Below, in pieces: positions 1 to 9,615 of a stretch of DNA of 64,000 nt (position 1 is its first letter; the number at the start of each line of letters is the position of its first letter). This DNA comes from Synechococcus sp. CBW1004 (GTDB lineage: Bacteria; Cyanobacteriota; Cyanobacteriia; PCC-6307; Cyanobiaceae): the NCBI RefSeq assembly GCF_015840715.1, contig NZ_CP060397.1, positions 2,934,686-2,998,685 on the forward strand. The letters are read 5' to 3'. The notes below the pieces were generated by a model. It searched no databases and was not told the origin of the DNA. It worked only from the letters and a program-made list of their open reading frames with translations. The position numbers were made by a program, and so were the translations under genes.

Positions 1-6
1 CGCCGA

Positions 7-129
7 TCAGAGGCGGCGGTCGAGCCGGTCGTTCTGGCTGATCAGAAAGAGGGCGATGCTGATCGGAATGACCACGATCACCGCACCCCAGACGAGACTG
101 CTCAGAAAGTTGGCCAGGGAGGGGGTCAT
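7..129 (-). CDS. psbX: Photosystem II reaction centre protein PsbX
   Basis: Reverse-strand ORF of 40 codons read by eye. The product starts [15 protein letters not shown], has one hydrophobic span (about residues 10-30, rich in V/I/L) and ends [10 protein letters not shown]. This is the usual length and layout of PsbX, a single-span thylakoid subunit at the periphery of PSII. It is divergent from the ycf19 gene at 215 with an 85-bp gap, so the two share a promoter region. The neighbouring ycf19 and accC fit picocyanobacterial context. Both start (ATG) and stop (TGA) are inside the window, so the gene is complete. Confidence 0.9.
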   Translation of the reverse strand: MTPSLANFLSSLVWGAVIVVIPISIALFLISQNDRLDRRL

Positions 130-161
130 GGCGCTCGATCGGGCGAGTGACTCGGGTGATC

Positions 162-190
162 TTAGGCAGCACCCCCCTGCTCCCTACGAT
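162..190 (+). promoter_or_regulatory. Candidate sigma70-type promoter for ycf19
   Basis: TTAGGC (162-167), a 17-nt spacer and TACGAT (185-190) form a recognisable -35/-10 pair. A start site near 197 would leave about 18 nt before the GTG at 215. Seen by eye only; the -35 is a weak match. Confidence 0.4.
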
Positions 191-214
191 CAGGGACTGC
201 CTGCTTAGAGCTTT

Positions 215-544
215 GTGACGGCGCCGGTTCTCTCGCCTCAGGTCCTGCTGCCCGTGCTGCACAGCGCCGTGGGCCTGCTGCTGGGGGCCTGGACCCTGCT
301 GTTCCTGTTCCGCATCGTGCTCACCTGGTATCCCCAGGTCGATCTCAGTCAGGGGGCGATGCGCCTGATCGGGGTGCCCACCGAGTTCCTGCTGGCCCTC
401 ACCCGCCGTCTGATCGCGCCGATCGGCGGCGTCGATGTCACGCCGGTGGTCTGGGTGGGGCTGATCAGCCTGGTGCGTGAACTGCTGGTGGGCCAGCAGG
501 GCCTGCTCACCCTGGCGCTGCTGCGCAGCCAGTCCCTGGCCTGA
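215..544 (+). CDS. ycf19: YggT/Ycf19 family membrane protein
   Basis: A 109-aa protein with a hydrophobic N-terminal span (about residues 12-33), the family-typical segment FRIVLTWYPQVDLSQ, a polar linker (LTRRLIAPIGGVDVTP) and a second hydrophobic span (about 78-103). This is the YggT layout conserved in cyanobacteria and plastids (Ycf19). Members are thylakoid or plasma membrane proteins linked to membrane organisation and cytochrome b6f maturation (CCB3-like); the exact role here is inferred. The start is GTG. The gene is convergent with accC, with 9 bp between the stops. Confidence 0.88.
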   Translation: MTAPVLSPQVLLPVLHSAVGLLLGAWTLLFLFRIVLTWYPQVDLSQGAMRLIGVPTEFLLALTRRLIAPIGGVDVTPVVWVGLISLVRELLVGQQGLLTLALLRSQSLA

Positions 545-553
545 AACCGGGCT

Positions 554-1897
554 TCAGAGCATCTCCTGCTCGACGAACTTGGTGTGCACATCGCCCATCT
601 GGAATTCGCGGCGATCGAGCAGCGCCAGGTGGAAATCGATCGTGGTGGGGATCCCGGTGACGGCGCACTCGGAGAGGGCGCGGCGAAGGCGTCGCAGGGC
701 ATGCTCCCGGTCCACCCCCCAGACGATCAGCTTGCCGATGAGCGAGTCATAGAAGGGAGGGATCTCATAGCCGGTATAGACGTGGCTGTCGATGCGCACG
801 CCGGGGCCGCCGGGGGGTAGCCAGCCGGTGATCCGACCGGGAGCGGGGCGGAAGTTGTGGGCGGGGTCCTCGGCGTTGATGCGGCACTCGATCGCATGGC
901 CCTGGATCCGCACGTCCTCCTGGCGGAAGCTGATCGGCTCGCCGCCGGCGATGCGCAGCTGCTCGGCGATCAGATCGATGCCCGTGACCATCTCGGTGAC
1001 CGGGTGCTCCACCTGGATGCGGGTGTTCATCTCCATGAAATAGAAGGCGCCATGGCGGTCCACCAGGAACTCCACGGTGCCGGCACCCTCGTAGCCGATG
1101 CTGCGTGCGGCCGCCACGGCCGCCTCTCCCATGCGTCGCCGCAGTTCAGGATCGAGGCCGGGGCTGGGGGCTTCCTCGAGCAGCTTCTGGTGGCGACGCT
1201 GGATCGAGCAGTCGCGCTCTCCGAGGTGCACCACGTTCCCGTGTCGGTCGGCGAGCACCTGCACCTCGACGTGTCGGGGCCGCTCGATGAACTTTTCCAT
1301 GTAGAGGCCCGGGTTGCCGAAGGCCGCCTCGGCTTCGCCCTGGGCGCCGCGGAACAGGCTCTCCAGTTCGGCGGCAGACGGCACCAGGCGCATGCCGCGC
1401 CCACCGCCCCCGGCGGTGGCCTTGATCATCACGGGGTAGCCCATCCGCTCGGCCACCACCGCCGCTTCGGCGGGGCTCTCCAGCAGGCCCTCGCTGCCGG
1501 GAATGGTCGGCACCCCCACGCCCTGCATCGTCGCCTTGGCGGTGGACTTGTCGCCCATGGCCAGGATCGACGCGGGGGAGGGGCCGACGAAGGTGATGCC
1601 GTGATCGAGGCACTTCTCAGCGAAGTCGGCGTTCTCCGCCAGGAAGCCGTAACCGGGGTGGATGGCGTCGGCACCCCGTGAGGTGGCGGCCGCCAGGATG
1701 TTGGGCACGTTGAGATAGCTGCGGCTGCTGGGCGCGTCGCCGACACACACCGCCTCATCGGCGAGCTGCACGTGCAGGGCGTTGCGATCCACCGTGCTGT
1801 GCACCGCGACGGTGGGGATCCCGAGTTCTCGGCAGCTGCGCAGGATTCGCAGGGCGATTTCGCCCCGATTGGCGATCAGCAGTTTGCCGATGGGCAT
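554..1897 (-). CDS. accC: Biotin carboxylase subunit of acetyl-CoA carboxylase
   Basis: This 447-aa protein has the normal AccC length and catalyses ATP-dependent carboxylation of biotin on AccB, the first step of fatty acid synthesis. Visible signatures are [16 protein letters not shown] at the N-terminus (biotin carboxylase fold), [10 protein letters not shown] (about 80-89), the ATP-grasp glycine-rich loop [10 protein letters not shown] (about 163-172) and the catalytic [14 protein letters not shown] segment. No deletions are evident. The start is ATG. accB is not adjacent, as is common in cyanobacteria where acc genes are scattered. Confidence 0.97.
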   Translation of the reverse strand: MPIGKLLIANRGEIALRILRSCRELGIPTVAVHSTVDRNALHVQLADEAVCVGDAPSSRSYLNVPNILAAATSRGADAIHPGYGFLAENADFAEKCLDHGITFVGPSPASILAMGDKSTAKATMQGVGVPTIPGSEGLLESPAEAAVVAERMGYPVMIKATAGGGGRGMRLVPSAAELESLFRGAQGEAEAAFGNPGLYMEKFIERPRHVEVQVLADRHGNVVHLGERDCSIQRRHQKLLEEAPSPGLDPELRRRMGEAAVAAARSIGYEGAGTVEFLVDRHGAFYFMEMNTRIQVEHPVTEMVTGIDLIAEQLRIAGGEPISFRQEDVRIQGHAIECRINAEDPAHNFRPAPGRITGWLPPGGPGVRIDSHVYTGYEIPPFYDSLIGKLIVWGVDREHALRRLRRALSECAVTGIPTTIDFHLALLDRREFQMGDVHTKFVEQEML

Positions 1898-2167
1898 CCG
1901 TGCGCGTGCTGCCGTAGCTGAGACAGGCCGCCTGGGACTGTATCAGCGCTGTCACTGCGCTCCCTGGTGGGAGACCGCCCCGGGCCAGTGGGTATAGTGC
2001 CGGGGTCGGGCAGTTTCACTGCCTCGCAATCCTGCCCCAGGGCAGATCCCTCAGCGGCATGGCCGCATTCACCGTTCCTGACTGCCATCGGCTTCAGGTC
2101 GGATCTCCGGTCAACGGCCAAAGCCGTTGTCCACTCTTGGTCGCCATCCTGCGATCATGCACACCGC

Positions 2168-2249
2168 GCGGATGTGGTGGAATTGGTAGACACGCACGTT
2201 TGAGGGGCGTGTGACTTCGGTCTTGCGAGTTCAAGTCTCGCCATCCGCA
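2168..2249 (+). tRNA. trnL-GAG: tRNA-Leu (anticodon GAG)
   Basis: An 82-nt cloverleaf with acceptor GCGGATG pairing with CATCCGC and discriminator A. The D-arm region is TGGAATTGGTAGACAC. The anticodon stem CACGT/GCGTG encloses loop TTGAGGG, anticodon GAG. There is a long class II variable arm, and the T-arm is GCGAGTTCAAGTCTCGC. CCA is not encoded. Confidence 0.95.
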
Positions 2250-2412
2250 TTTCTGTTCTTGTCCGTTGGCTCCTTCCTCCGGTCAGAGCCATGGTTCCGG
2301 CGAGGCGGCCGGAGGCCTGGATCGCCGGGACGAGTCGTCAGCGCTCCCTGGTTCCGTTCTGTCCGGCGAAGCTCTTCAGGGCGAAGCATCTCTCTCCGAC
2401 GCTCTCCAGAGG

Positions 2413-3708
2413 GTGGTCCCCGCACCGGTCCCATCCACGGTTGAGGGGGATGAGCCGGCCCTGATCGTGCTGGTCAGCAATGGCCCCGGGGAGCTGAGCA
2501 CCTGGGTGCGTCCCCTGGCACGCCTGCTGCACCGCCGATTGGCGCTGCGTCCGCTGGTGCCCGGTGCCTCCCTGGGGCTGCGCCTGGTGCTGGTGCCCTG
2601 TCCCAACGCCACCGGCAGCGAACACCGCGTCGCTTCCGCCTGGGGGCTGTTCGATCAGGTGCTGCCGGCCCGGCGCTTCTGGCCCCTGTTGTTGCAGCCC
2701 CGCCGCCACGGCAGCTGGCCCCGCCATGGGGTGGTGGTGTTCCTGGGCGGCGACCAGTTCTGGACGGTGCTGCTCTCGGCACGCCTCGGCTACCGGCATC
2801 TCACCTATGCCGAGTGGGTGGCCCGTTGGCCGCGCTGGAACGACCGGGTGGCGCTCATGGGGCCCGCGGCGGCCGCTCGGCTGCGACCCCGCTGGCGCGA
2901 CCGATCCTGGGAGGTGGGAGATCTGATGGCGGATCTCTCCGAGGCCTCCCGCAGCGATGAGCCCCTCGCCGGTGGGCCCTGGGTGGCGCTGCTGCCCGGC
3001 TCGAAGCGGGCGAAACTGCAGGTGGGCGTTCCCTTCCTGCTGGAGACCGCCGATCGCCTGGCGGCCCTGCGGCCCGGCTGCCGCTTCCTTCTGCCCCTGG
3101 CGCCGACCACCACCGTGGCGGAGCTGCAGGCCCTCGCCGGTGCTGCCAACCCGGTGGCTCGCCACTACGGGGCGGGGGTGCCGCTGCGGCAGGGGAACCG
3201 GCTGATCACGCCGGCGGGCACCGAGATCCTGCTGTGCGAGCAGCATCCGGCCCATGGCTCCCTGAGCCAGTGCAGCCTGGCGCTCACCACGGTGGGCGCG
3301 AACACCGCCGAGCTGGGGGCGCTCGGGGTGCCGATGATCGTGCTGGTGCCCACCCAGCACCTGCAGGTGATGCAGGCCTGGGATGGCTGGCTGGGGCTGG
3401 TGGCGCGGCTGCCGCTGCTGCGGCGGCTGATCGGTGTGGCGCTCACCGCCTGGCGATTGCGGCACCGGGGCTTTCTCGCCTGGCCCAACATCTCCGCCGG
3501 CCGCCTCGTGGTGCCCGAACGGGTGGGGGCGATCGAGCCGGCCGCGATTGCTGCCGAGGCCGCCGACTGGCTGGATCACCCCACCCGGCTGGCGGCCATG
3601 GCCGAGGACCTGCGCAGCCTGCGCGGCCGGCCCGGCGCGGTGGCGGCCCTGGCGGACCTGGTGGCGGAGCTGCTGCCAGCCGGTGCTGTGCAGCGACCGC
3701 CCGGCTAG
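2413..3708 (+). CDS. LpxB-like glycosyltransferase (lipid-A-disaccharide synthase-related)
   Basis: The recognisable core begins [16 protein letters not shown] and continues through [31 protein letters not shown] and a C-terminal donor-site region [23 protein letters not shown]. This is the organisation of the LpxB-related (GT-B, GT19-like) family kept in cyanobacteria that do not make enteric-type lipid A. The substrate is unknown; a role in envelope glycolipid synthesis is inference. The open frame extends up to a TTG at 2266, only 16 nt after tRNA-Leu. I chose the GTG at 2413 (431 aa) because the residues before it look non-conserved. Confidence 0.75.
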   Translation: MVPAPVPSTVEGDEPALIVLVSNGPGELSTWVRPLARLLHRRLALRPLVPGASLGLRLVLVPCPNATGSEHRVASAWGLFDQVLPARRFWPLLLQPRRHGSWPRHGVVVFLGGDQFWTVLLSARLGYRHLTYAEWVARWPRWNDRVALMGPAAAARLRPRWRDRSWEVGDLMADLSEASRSDEPLAGGPWVALLPGSKRAKLQVGVPFLLETADRLAALRPGCRFLLPLAPTTTVAELQALAGAANPVARHYGAGVPLRQGNRLITPAGTEILLCEQHPAHGSLSQCSLALTTVGANTAELGALGVPMIVLVPTQHLQVMQAWDGWLGLVARLPLLRRLIGVALTAWRLRHRGFLAWPNISAGRLVVPERVGAIEPAAIAAEAADWLDHPTRLAAMAEDLRSLRGRPGAVAALADLVAELLPAGAVQRPPG

Positions 3709-3734
3709 GGTCCGGCCACCCCCCTGACCCGCTG

Positions 3735-4178
3735 ATGTCGGATTCCAACCAGAACCCCCCCGCCTCCGCCTGCGGCGTCGAGAGCGGCCTGGCACGGGGC
3801 GCCGAGGAGGAGGTGTGGCGTCAGAAGCTCACCCCTGAGCAGTTCCGCATCACCCGACAGGGCGGCACCGAGCGCGCCTTCACCGGCGAGTACTGGAACC
3901 ACAAGGGAACCGGTGTCTATCGCTGCGTCTGCTGCGGCACGGAGCTGTTCAGCTCCGCCACCAAGTTCGATTCGGGCACCGGCTGGCCCAGCTTCTGGGA
4001 TGGGATGGAACCTGGTGCGATCAGCACGCTCACAGATCGCAGCCACGGCATGGTGCGCACCGAGATCCGCTGCAACGCCTGCGACGCCCATCTGGGTCAT
4101 GTCTTCCCCGATGGGCCGCCGCCCACCGGTCAGCGTTACTGCGTCAATTCGGCCTCGCTGCAGTTCGAGCCCCGCTGA
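3735..4178 (+). CDS. msrB: Peptide-methionine (R)-S-oxide reductase MsrB
   Basis: A 147-aa protein reducing methionine-R-sulfoxide in oxidised proteins. The zinc-binding pairs C64-x-x-C67 and C113-x-x-C116 are present, together with GTGWPSFW (about 81-88) and [11 protein letters not shown] with the catalytic Cys at about 136. ATG 3735 gives the usual MsrB length; the frame is open further upstream, but that part overlaps the preceding gene and is not conserved in appearance. It follows the LpxB-like gene by 26 bp and may be co-transcribed. Confidence 0.95.
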   Translation: MSDSNQNPPASACGVESGLARGAEEEVWRQKLTPEQFRITRQGGTERAFTGEYWNHKGTGVYRCVCCGTELFSSATKFDSGTGWPSFWDGMEPGAISTLTDRSHGMVRTEIRCNACDAHLGHVFPDGPPPTGQRYCVNSASLQFEPR

Positions 4179-4196
4179 TCCCAGGGGCGATCTGTC

Positions 4197-4235
4197 TCGC
4201 TGGCCGGCCCGGTCTCAACCTGGGCCGGCCAGCGA
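4197..4235. terminator. Perfect 14-bp inverted repeat between convergent genes
   Basis: TCGCTGGCCGGCCC (4197-4210) and its exact reverse complement (4222-4235) surround an 11-nt loop. It lies between the convergent msrB and PRC-barrel genes and probably acts as a bidirectional transcript end, although neither side carries a T-run. Confidence 0.6.
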
Positions 4236-4296
4236 TGAGACCGACGCGGCACGCATCCCAGTCCAGACGGAACCCTCGCCGCCTGGATCAGCACGG

Positions 4297-5850
4297 CTAC
4301 CAGGGATCGTCGAGCACCTCCGGTTCGACGTCGATCGGTTCGCGCACATCGCGCCGTGAGCTCTGGGGCCGGCGGCCGGCCTCGAGGCTGTCGCGGCCGG
4401 ACCGGTCCTCGGCATCCTTGCCCTGGGGGGTGGCTGGCCCTGGGTAGGAGTCCGCTGGCCTGGCCTGCGGAGCAACCGAAGCCTCCAGCGGTTGGCGTCG
4501 AGGGGAGGACCACTCCTCGGCTGCGGCGGCCTCTGCTGACGTGCGGGCGGGCCTGTCGTTGCGTGTGTCCCGGGGTGGTTCAGGCGCGTAGCGGGGGCGG
4601 TCCTCGGCAGGGCTGGTGCCGCGTTCACTCGCCGCGGGCTCGCGGGGCAGTGCCAATCGCTCGCGCTCTGGATCCTCCCAGCGCCTGGGGAGCCCCTCTG
4701 GTGCTGCGTCACGGCCCTGATCACGGTCACCCCAGGAACGCGGTTCGAACCGATCGTCGCCGTCCTCCTCAAGATCCCTGTCAGTCGCCCGGTCGGGACG
4801 TCGGCGCGGTGCCCCGTATCCAGGGTCCCGATCCGCTTCACGCCAGCGATCCTGGGGATCGAAACGCTCGTCGGTACCTCGCTCGTCGTACCCACGCTCT
4901 TCGTTGTCGTCGTCGTAGCGCGCGCCCCTGGACCGGCCTCCGACCTCCGAGCGTCCATAGGCCGGATCGCCATAGGAATCGATGCGCCGCGAGGGAGCCT
5001 GGTCGCGTTCGTCCTCGTCGAGGTACAGGCGTTGGCGCAGGGGTTCGCGCTCGCGACGCTCCTCCAGCTCCACATAGTCGAGTTCCGACTCCGGCAGCAC
5101 GGCGCGGCTGGTGGCCGGCTGGATGCGGCGTTGTTCCAGGGCGCTGGGAGCACCGGCCGGCAGCTGGTTCTCGGCCGGGATCATGCCGCTGCGGAAGCGT
5201 TCGCGCTCCTCCTGCTCCCAGCTGCTGCCGCCGATGCCAAGCTTCTCGAGCAGGCCCGTGCCCAGTTGCTTGAGTTTCTCATCGGCGCCCTCGTAGACGA
5301 TGATCCGATCGGTGCCGCTGCTGACGATCTCCCCCACGGCCAGTTCCCAGGTGCTCAGCACGCCTTCGCCGAGCAGCGGAACGCCCAGGGCGCCGATCAC
5401 CAGGGTGGAGAGCTCACCGGTTTCGATGTCGAAGCTGAACCCCAGCACCCGTCCGAGCGTCACACCCGATTCGGTGATCACCTGGCAGTTGATCACCTTG
5501 CTGTAGCGCTCCGGGTTGAACGTCTCGGAGAGCGAGTCGGCGGAATCGACCAGGATCACGTCACCCACCTGGCGGATGCTCTCCAGCGGCATCCAGCGGG
5601 GCAGGCCGGGCAGGAAGCGGGTCAGTGGGTTGTCGCGCAGCCCCAGGGCCACCACTTCGCGACGATCGATGTCGACCACCACTTCGCCCACGACGCCCAG
5701 ACGTCGCCCGCTGTCGCGGGTGATCACCTGGGTGCCCATCAGCTCGGAACGCAGCCAGAGACGATCGCTCGGTGCGGGAGCGCTGGGATCCGTCGCCGGC
5801 GGGATGGAGGAGCTCAAGACACGGGCTTCAGTCGGCCCATTGTGAACCAC
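4297..5850 (-). CDS. PRC-barrel domain protein with long disordered C-terminus
   Basis: A 517-aa protein. About residues 30-210 contain two PRC-barrel-like repeats: one around LRSELMGTQVITRDSGRRLG, the other around VINCQVITESGVTLGRVLG. About residues 230-517 are low-complexity and rich in R, D, E, P and G, hence predicted disordered, and end in an acidic stretch VEPEVLDDPW. Two-PRC-barrel proteins with charged tails occur across cyanobacteria; their function is not established, and PRC barrels usually mediate protein or RNA contacts. An alternative start is the internal Met before GTQVITRDS. It lies immediately downstream of smc on the same strand (8-bp gap). Confidence 0.75.
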   Translation of the reverse strand: MVHNGPTEARVLSSSIPPATDPSAPAPSDRLWLRSELMGTQVITRDSGRRLGVVGEVVVDIDRREVVALGLRDNPLTRFLPGLPRWMPLESIRQVGDVILVDSADSLSETFNPERYSKVINCQVITESGVTLGRVLGFSFDIETGELSTLVIGALGVPLLGEGVLSTWELAVGEIVSSGTDRIIVYEGADEKLKQLGTGLLEKLGIGGSSWEQEERERFRSGMIPAENQLPAGAPSALEQRRIQPATSRAVLPESELDYVELEERREREPLRQRLYLDEDERDQAPSRRIDSYGDPAYGRSEVGGRSRGARYDDDNEERGYDERGTDERFDPQDRWREADRDPGYGAPRRRPDRATDRDLEEDGDDRFEPRSWGDRDQGRDAAPEGLPRRWEDPERERLALPREPAASERGTSPAEDRPRYAPEPPRDTRNDRPARTSAEAAAAEEWSSPRRQPLEASVAPQARPADSYPGPATPQGKDAEDRSGRDSLEAGRRPQSSRRDVREPIDVEPEVLDDPW

Positions 5851-5858
5851 CCCGCCAG

Positions 5859-8800
5859 TCAGGCCGCCGGCGGCAATCCGACCACCTGGGTATGGGCGCC
5901 GCGGGCCTGGGTGACGCCGATGGTGCGGGTGGCGGCGGCGATCATCGGCCGCCGGTGGCTGACCACCAGAAACTGGGCGCCGCCGGCCTGGCTGGCGATC
6001 AGGGCGGCCAGGCGCTCGACGTTGACGCCATCGAGGAAGCTGTCCACTTCATCGAGTGCATAGAAGGGCGAGGGGCGGAAACGCTGCAGGGCGAACAGGA
6101 AGCTGAGCGCCGTGAGCGACTTCTCGCCGCCGGACATCGAGGCCAGTCGCCTGACCGCCTTGCCGCGCGGATGGGCCACCAGGGTCAGGCCCCCCTCCAG
6201 CGGATCGTCGGGATTCTCCAGCTGCAGGTGGCCCTCGCCGTCGGAGAGTCCGGCGAAGATCGTGCGGAAGTGGCCGTCCACTTCGCGGAAGGCCTCCAGG
6301 AAGGCCTCCAGCCGCAGGGTGGCGACGGTCTCGATGCGCAGCAGCAGCTCCTCGCGCTCCTTGCGCAGCACCTCCAGCCGCTCCTCCAGTTCCGCCAGCC
6401 GCTGCTCCAGTTCCTCCAGCTCCTGAAGCGCCAGCATGTTCACCGGCTCCAGCGCCTCCATGCGCTGCTGCACACGCCTGAGCTCCTCCTGCAGCGCCTC
6501 CAGCCCCGCCGCTCGCACCTCTTCGCTCAGGACAGGCCGTGGATCGGGCAGGTCCTTGTTCAGTTGCTCCAGTCGCAGGGCCTCGCTGCGCTGCTCCTCG
6601 GCGAGGGCCTGGCTCTCCTCCTGCATGTGCTGCAGGTCCCACTGGCGCTGCTGCAGAGCCTGGCGCCGACGGCCCAGGTCGGCCTCGGCGCTGTCGCGGG
6701 CGCGGCGCTTCTCGCCGAAGCTGGCGGACAGTGTGCTCTGCAGCGTCTCCAGTTCGGCGCGGCGCTGCTGATCAGCCTGCTGGCGCTGCTTCCACTGTTC
6801 CCGCTCGCTCACCAGAGCGCGCACGTCCTCCGCGAGACGCAGCTCGTCGCGGGACAGGGCGGCGGCTTCGCTCTCGAGCCGTTCGGCCGCCAGAGCCCGC
6901 TCCCGCCTCTGAGCCAGCAGGCCGTCGCGCTCCTGACGCGCCTGGCTCAGGGCCTGGTCCGCCGCCTCCAGGTCGGCCTGCAGGCCCTGCCAGCGTTCGC
7001 TGTCGCCGCTGCGGCTGGCCTCTGCCTCGGCGCGCTCCAGGGCCGCCAGCTGCTGCTCCAGCGGGGTGATCGCCGCAGCCAGCTCCTCGAGCCGCTGGGC
7101 ATCCTCCTGACGGGAGACCTGAAGCTGTTCCAGCCGCTTCTGCCGTTGCAGGGCGCGCTGGCGCTGGGGGTCGAGCTGGCGCTGGGCGCCGCTGCGTTCG
7201 GCCTGCACCGCCGCCTGACGCCGCTGCCGCTCCTGCAGCCGGGGGCGGGCCTGCTCCAGCTCCTGAAGCAGCTCGGCCTCGCGGCGCCGGCAGGCCAGCA
7301 GCGTCTCGCCCAGTTCCAGCAGGCGGCGCCGCAGCGGTTCGGCCTCGTCGCGTTCGCCGCCGCTGCCGAAGCTCAGCTGGCCGGAGCGCTGCTGCAGGCT
7401 GCCGCCGGTCATGGCACCGCTCTTCTCGAGCAGCTCGCCTTCGAGCGTGACGGCACGGCAGCGCCCCAGCTCGCGGCGGGCGCTGGTCAGGTTGTCGAAC
7501 ACCAGCGTGTCGCCGAAGACGTAGCGGAACACCTCGGCGTAGACCGGCTCATGCCGCACCAGATCGACCGCCCGGCCGATCAATCCGCCGCCGGTTCCCG
7601 CGCCGGGCCCGCCGCCACGCTGCAGAGCGGCGCTGCTGCCGCCTGCCGAGCCGCCACCACGGATCCTGTTGAGCGGCAGGAAGGTGAGACGGCCGGCACG
7701 GCGGCTCTTGAGCAGGTCGATGGCCCGGGCGGCGATGCGATCGTCGTCGACCACCACCTGGCCCAGGCGGGCGCCGGCGGCGACCTCCAGGGCGACGCGG
7801 TGCCGCTCCTCCACCTCGCCAAGCTGGGCCACCGGCCCGTGGATTCCCTCCAGGCCCGCCTCCAGCAGCAGTCGCAGGGCGCCGGTGCCACGGCTTTCCT
7901 GCAGGGTGTCGCGGCGGCTGTCGGCCCGGGCGATGTCCCGTTCCAGGCCCGCCTGCTCCTGTTCCAGGCGGCTGCGGGTGCGCTGCTGCAGCGCCAGGCC
8001 TTCCGCCAGCTCCTGGATGCGGCTCTGCTCGGCCTGCAGTTCCCGTTCGAGCTGGCCGGCCTCCTGCTCGAGGCCCGCGAGACGGTGCTCCGCTTCCTGC
8101 CAGCCGCTCTGCTCCTGCTGCTGTTCGGCGCTGAGCTCAGTGAGGCGCTCCTCCCCCTGCCGCAGCCGCTCCTGGCGTTGCTGCCGCTCGGCCAGCAGGG
8201 GGCGGAGCTGCTCCTGGCACTCCTGGCGCTCACGGCTGCGGCGCTGCTGCTCCTCGAGCCAGCTGCCGGAGCGGCCCGCCACCTCTCCCAGGCGCCGGCG
8301 TGACAGCTCGACCGCCGCCTCCGCCTGGCGGCAGCGCTCCTCGGCGGCCTCCACGGCGGCAGCGTCATCGCTGTTCTGCAGCTCCTGGCGCAGCTGGCGC
8401 AGCTGGGTCTGCTTCTCCTGCAGCTGCTGCCGCTGGCCCTGCAGGGCCTCGGCCTGGCGCTGGTGCTGCTCCCCCTGGCGCTGCCGCTCGCGCTCGCTGG
8501 CCTCGAGACCGGCGAGTTCGCTCTGCACCGCCAGCAGCTTGTCCTCGCCCAGGTCGCGCACTTCGGCCTGCAGTTGCTCCAGCTGGCGTCCGGCCTCCTG
8601 CACGGCCGTCTCGGCGGCGGCGATCGCCTCCCGTTCCTGCACCTGGCGGCTGGCCAGCTGCTCCTGGCGGCCGGCCAGCTGCTGCAGATGGCGCTCGGCC
8701 GCCTCGACCACCAGCAGCTGCTCCTGGGCGCGGCCCTCCTGCAGACGTGTGCGCAGCTCCTGGTAGCTGCGGGCGCGGGCGCAGTCGCGTTCCAGCTTCT

Positions 8801-9470
8801 GGCGGCTGACCAGCAGCTCCTGCTCGACGATCGCGCAGCGCTCCTGCCGTTGCTGCACCTCGTCGAGCTTGCCGCGGGTCTGCTCGATGCGGCGGTCGAA
8901 CAGCGCCACGCCGGCCAGTTCGTCGATGATGCCGCGACGCTCGCGGGCGCTCATCGTGACGATGCGGGTGACATCGCCCTGCATCACCACGTTGCTGCCC
9001 TCCGGGTCGACCCGCAGGCGGCGCAGCTGGGTCTGCAGCTGGGCGAGGTTGCAGGCGACGCCGTCGGCGCTGTAGCTGCTGCTGTACGTGCCACCGGGGG
9101 CCACCCGCAGGCGGCGGGTAACGCTCCAGCTGGTCTGGCCCGGATGGATCCAGGGGCCCTCCTCGGGTGCCTCCAGGTCGGCTTCGGCGGCGTCGGGCTG
9201 CCAGTCGCCCAGGTCGAAGTGCACCGTCACCGTGGTCTCGGCGGCGCGGCCGTCGCGCAGCATGGCGCTGTTGATCAGGTCCGGCAGGCGGTCGGCGCGC
9301 ATGCCGCGGCTGCTGGCCAGGCCGAGGCAGAACAGGATGCCGTCGAGGATGTTGCTCTTGCCGGAGCCGTTGGGGCCGGTTACGACGCTGAAGCCGGGTT
9401 CCAGCGGGATCGTGACGGCGCCGCCGAACGACTTGAAGTGGTGAAAGTCGACCTGCTTGATGTGAACCAA
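5859..9470 (-). CDS. smc: Chromosome segregation ATPase SMC
   Basis: A 1203-aa protein from a TTG start chosen because it gives MVHIKQVDFHHFKSFGG, the standard SMC N-terminus; the frame is open to 9782 without conserved sequence. Walker A GPNGSGKSN is at about 32-40. There are two long Q/E/R/L-rich coiled coils, a central hinge (GIHGPVAQLGEVEERH to about KSRRAGRLTFLPLNR) and a C-terminal head with signature MSGGEKSLTALSFLFAL and Walker B FYALDEVDSFLD. It is the ATPase of the SMC-ScpAB condensin that compacts and resolves the nucleoid. Its coiled coils produce long antisense open frames. Confidence 0.96.
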   Translation of the reverse strand: MVHIKQVDFHHFKSFGGAVTIPLEPGFSVVTGPNGSGKSNILDGILFCLGLASSRGMRADRLPDLINSAMLRDGRAAETTVTVHFDLGDWQPDAAEADLEAPEEGPWIHPGQTSWSVTRRLRVAPGGTYSSSYSADGVACNLAQLQTQLRRLRVDPEGSNVVMQGDVTRIVTMSARERRGIIDELAGVALFDRRIEQTRGKLDEVQQRQERCAIVEQELLVSRQKLERDCARARSYQELRTRLQEGRAQEQLLVVEAAERHLQQLAGRQEQLASRQVQEREAIAAAETAVQEAGRQLEQLQAEVRDLGEDKLLAVQSELAGLEASERERQRQGEQHQRQAEALQGQRQQLQEKQTQLRQLRQELQNSDDAAAVEAAEERCRQAEAAVELSRRRLGEVAGRSGSWLEEQQRRSRERQECQEQLRPLLAERQQRQERLRQGEERLTELSAEQQQEQSGWQEAEHRLAGLEQEAGQLERELQAEQSRIQELAEGLALQQRTRSRLEQEQAGLERDIARADSRRDTLQESRGTGALRLLLEAGLEGIHGPVAQLGEVEERHRVALEVAAGARLGQVVVDDDRIAARAIDLLKSRRAGRLTFLPLNRIRGGGSAGGSSAALQRGGGPGAGTGGGLIGRAVDLVRHEPVYAEVFRYVFGDTLVFDNLTSARRELGRCRAVTLEGELLEKSGAMTGGSLQQRSGQLSFGSGGERDEAEPLRRRLLELGETLLACRRREAELLQELEQARPRLQERQRRQAAVQAERSGAQRQLDPQRQRALQRQKRLEQLQVSRQEDAQRLEELAAAITPLEQQLAALERAEAEASRSGDSERWQGLQADLEAADQALSQARQERDGLLAQRRERALAAERLESEAAALSRDELRLAEDVRALVSEREQWKQRQQADQQRRAELETLQSTLSASFGEKRRARDSAEADLGRRRQALQQRQWDLQHMQEESQALAEEQRSEALRLEQLNKDLPDPRPVLSEEVRAAGLEALQEELRRVQQRMEALEPVNMLALQELEELEQRLAELEERLEVLRKEREELLLRIETVATLRLEAFLEAFREVDGHFRTIFAGLSDGEGHLQLENPDDPLEGGLTLVAHPRGKAVRRLASMSGGEKSLTALSFLFALQRFRPSPFYALDEVDSFLDGVNVERLAALIASQAGGAQFLVVSHRRPMIAAATRTIGVTQARGAHTQVVGLPPAA

Positions 9471-9615
9471 CAGGCCCGCGCGGCGAGCCCTCGGAATGTA
9501 GCGGAGGTGGTGACGCTGCCAACCCCCCTCCCTACCTTGAACGGGAGAGGGTCCGGCCCCGAGGTCAGGTCCGCCCATCGTTCCCTTCCCGCCCGCAGCC
9601 GCTGCGAGGACCGCC

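Noticed and set aside
2266-2412. TTG at 2266 as start of the LpxB-like gene
   Set aside because: Only 16 nt after the tRNA, and the residues encoded there look non-conserved.
5772-8303. 843-codon open frame antisense to smc, rich in L, Q and A
   Set aside because: It is the complement of the SMC coiled coil; high GC leaves stops rare, and the product is low-complexity.
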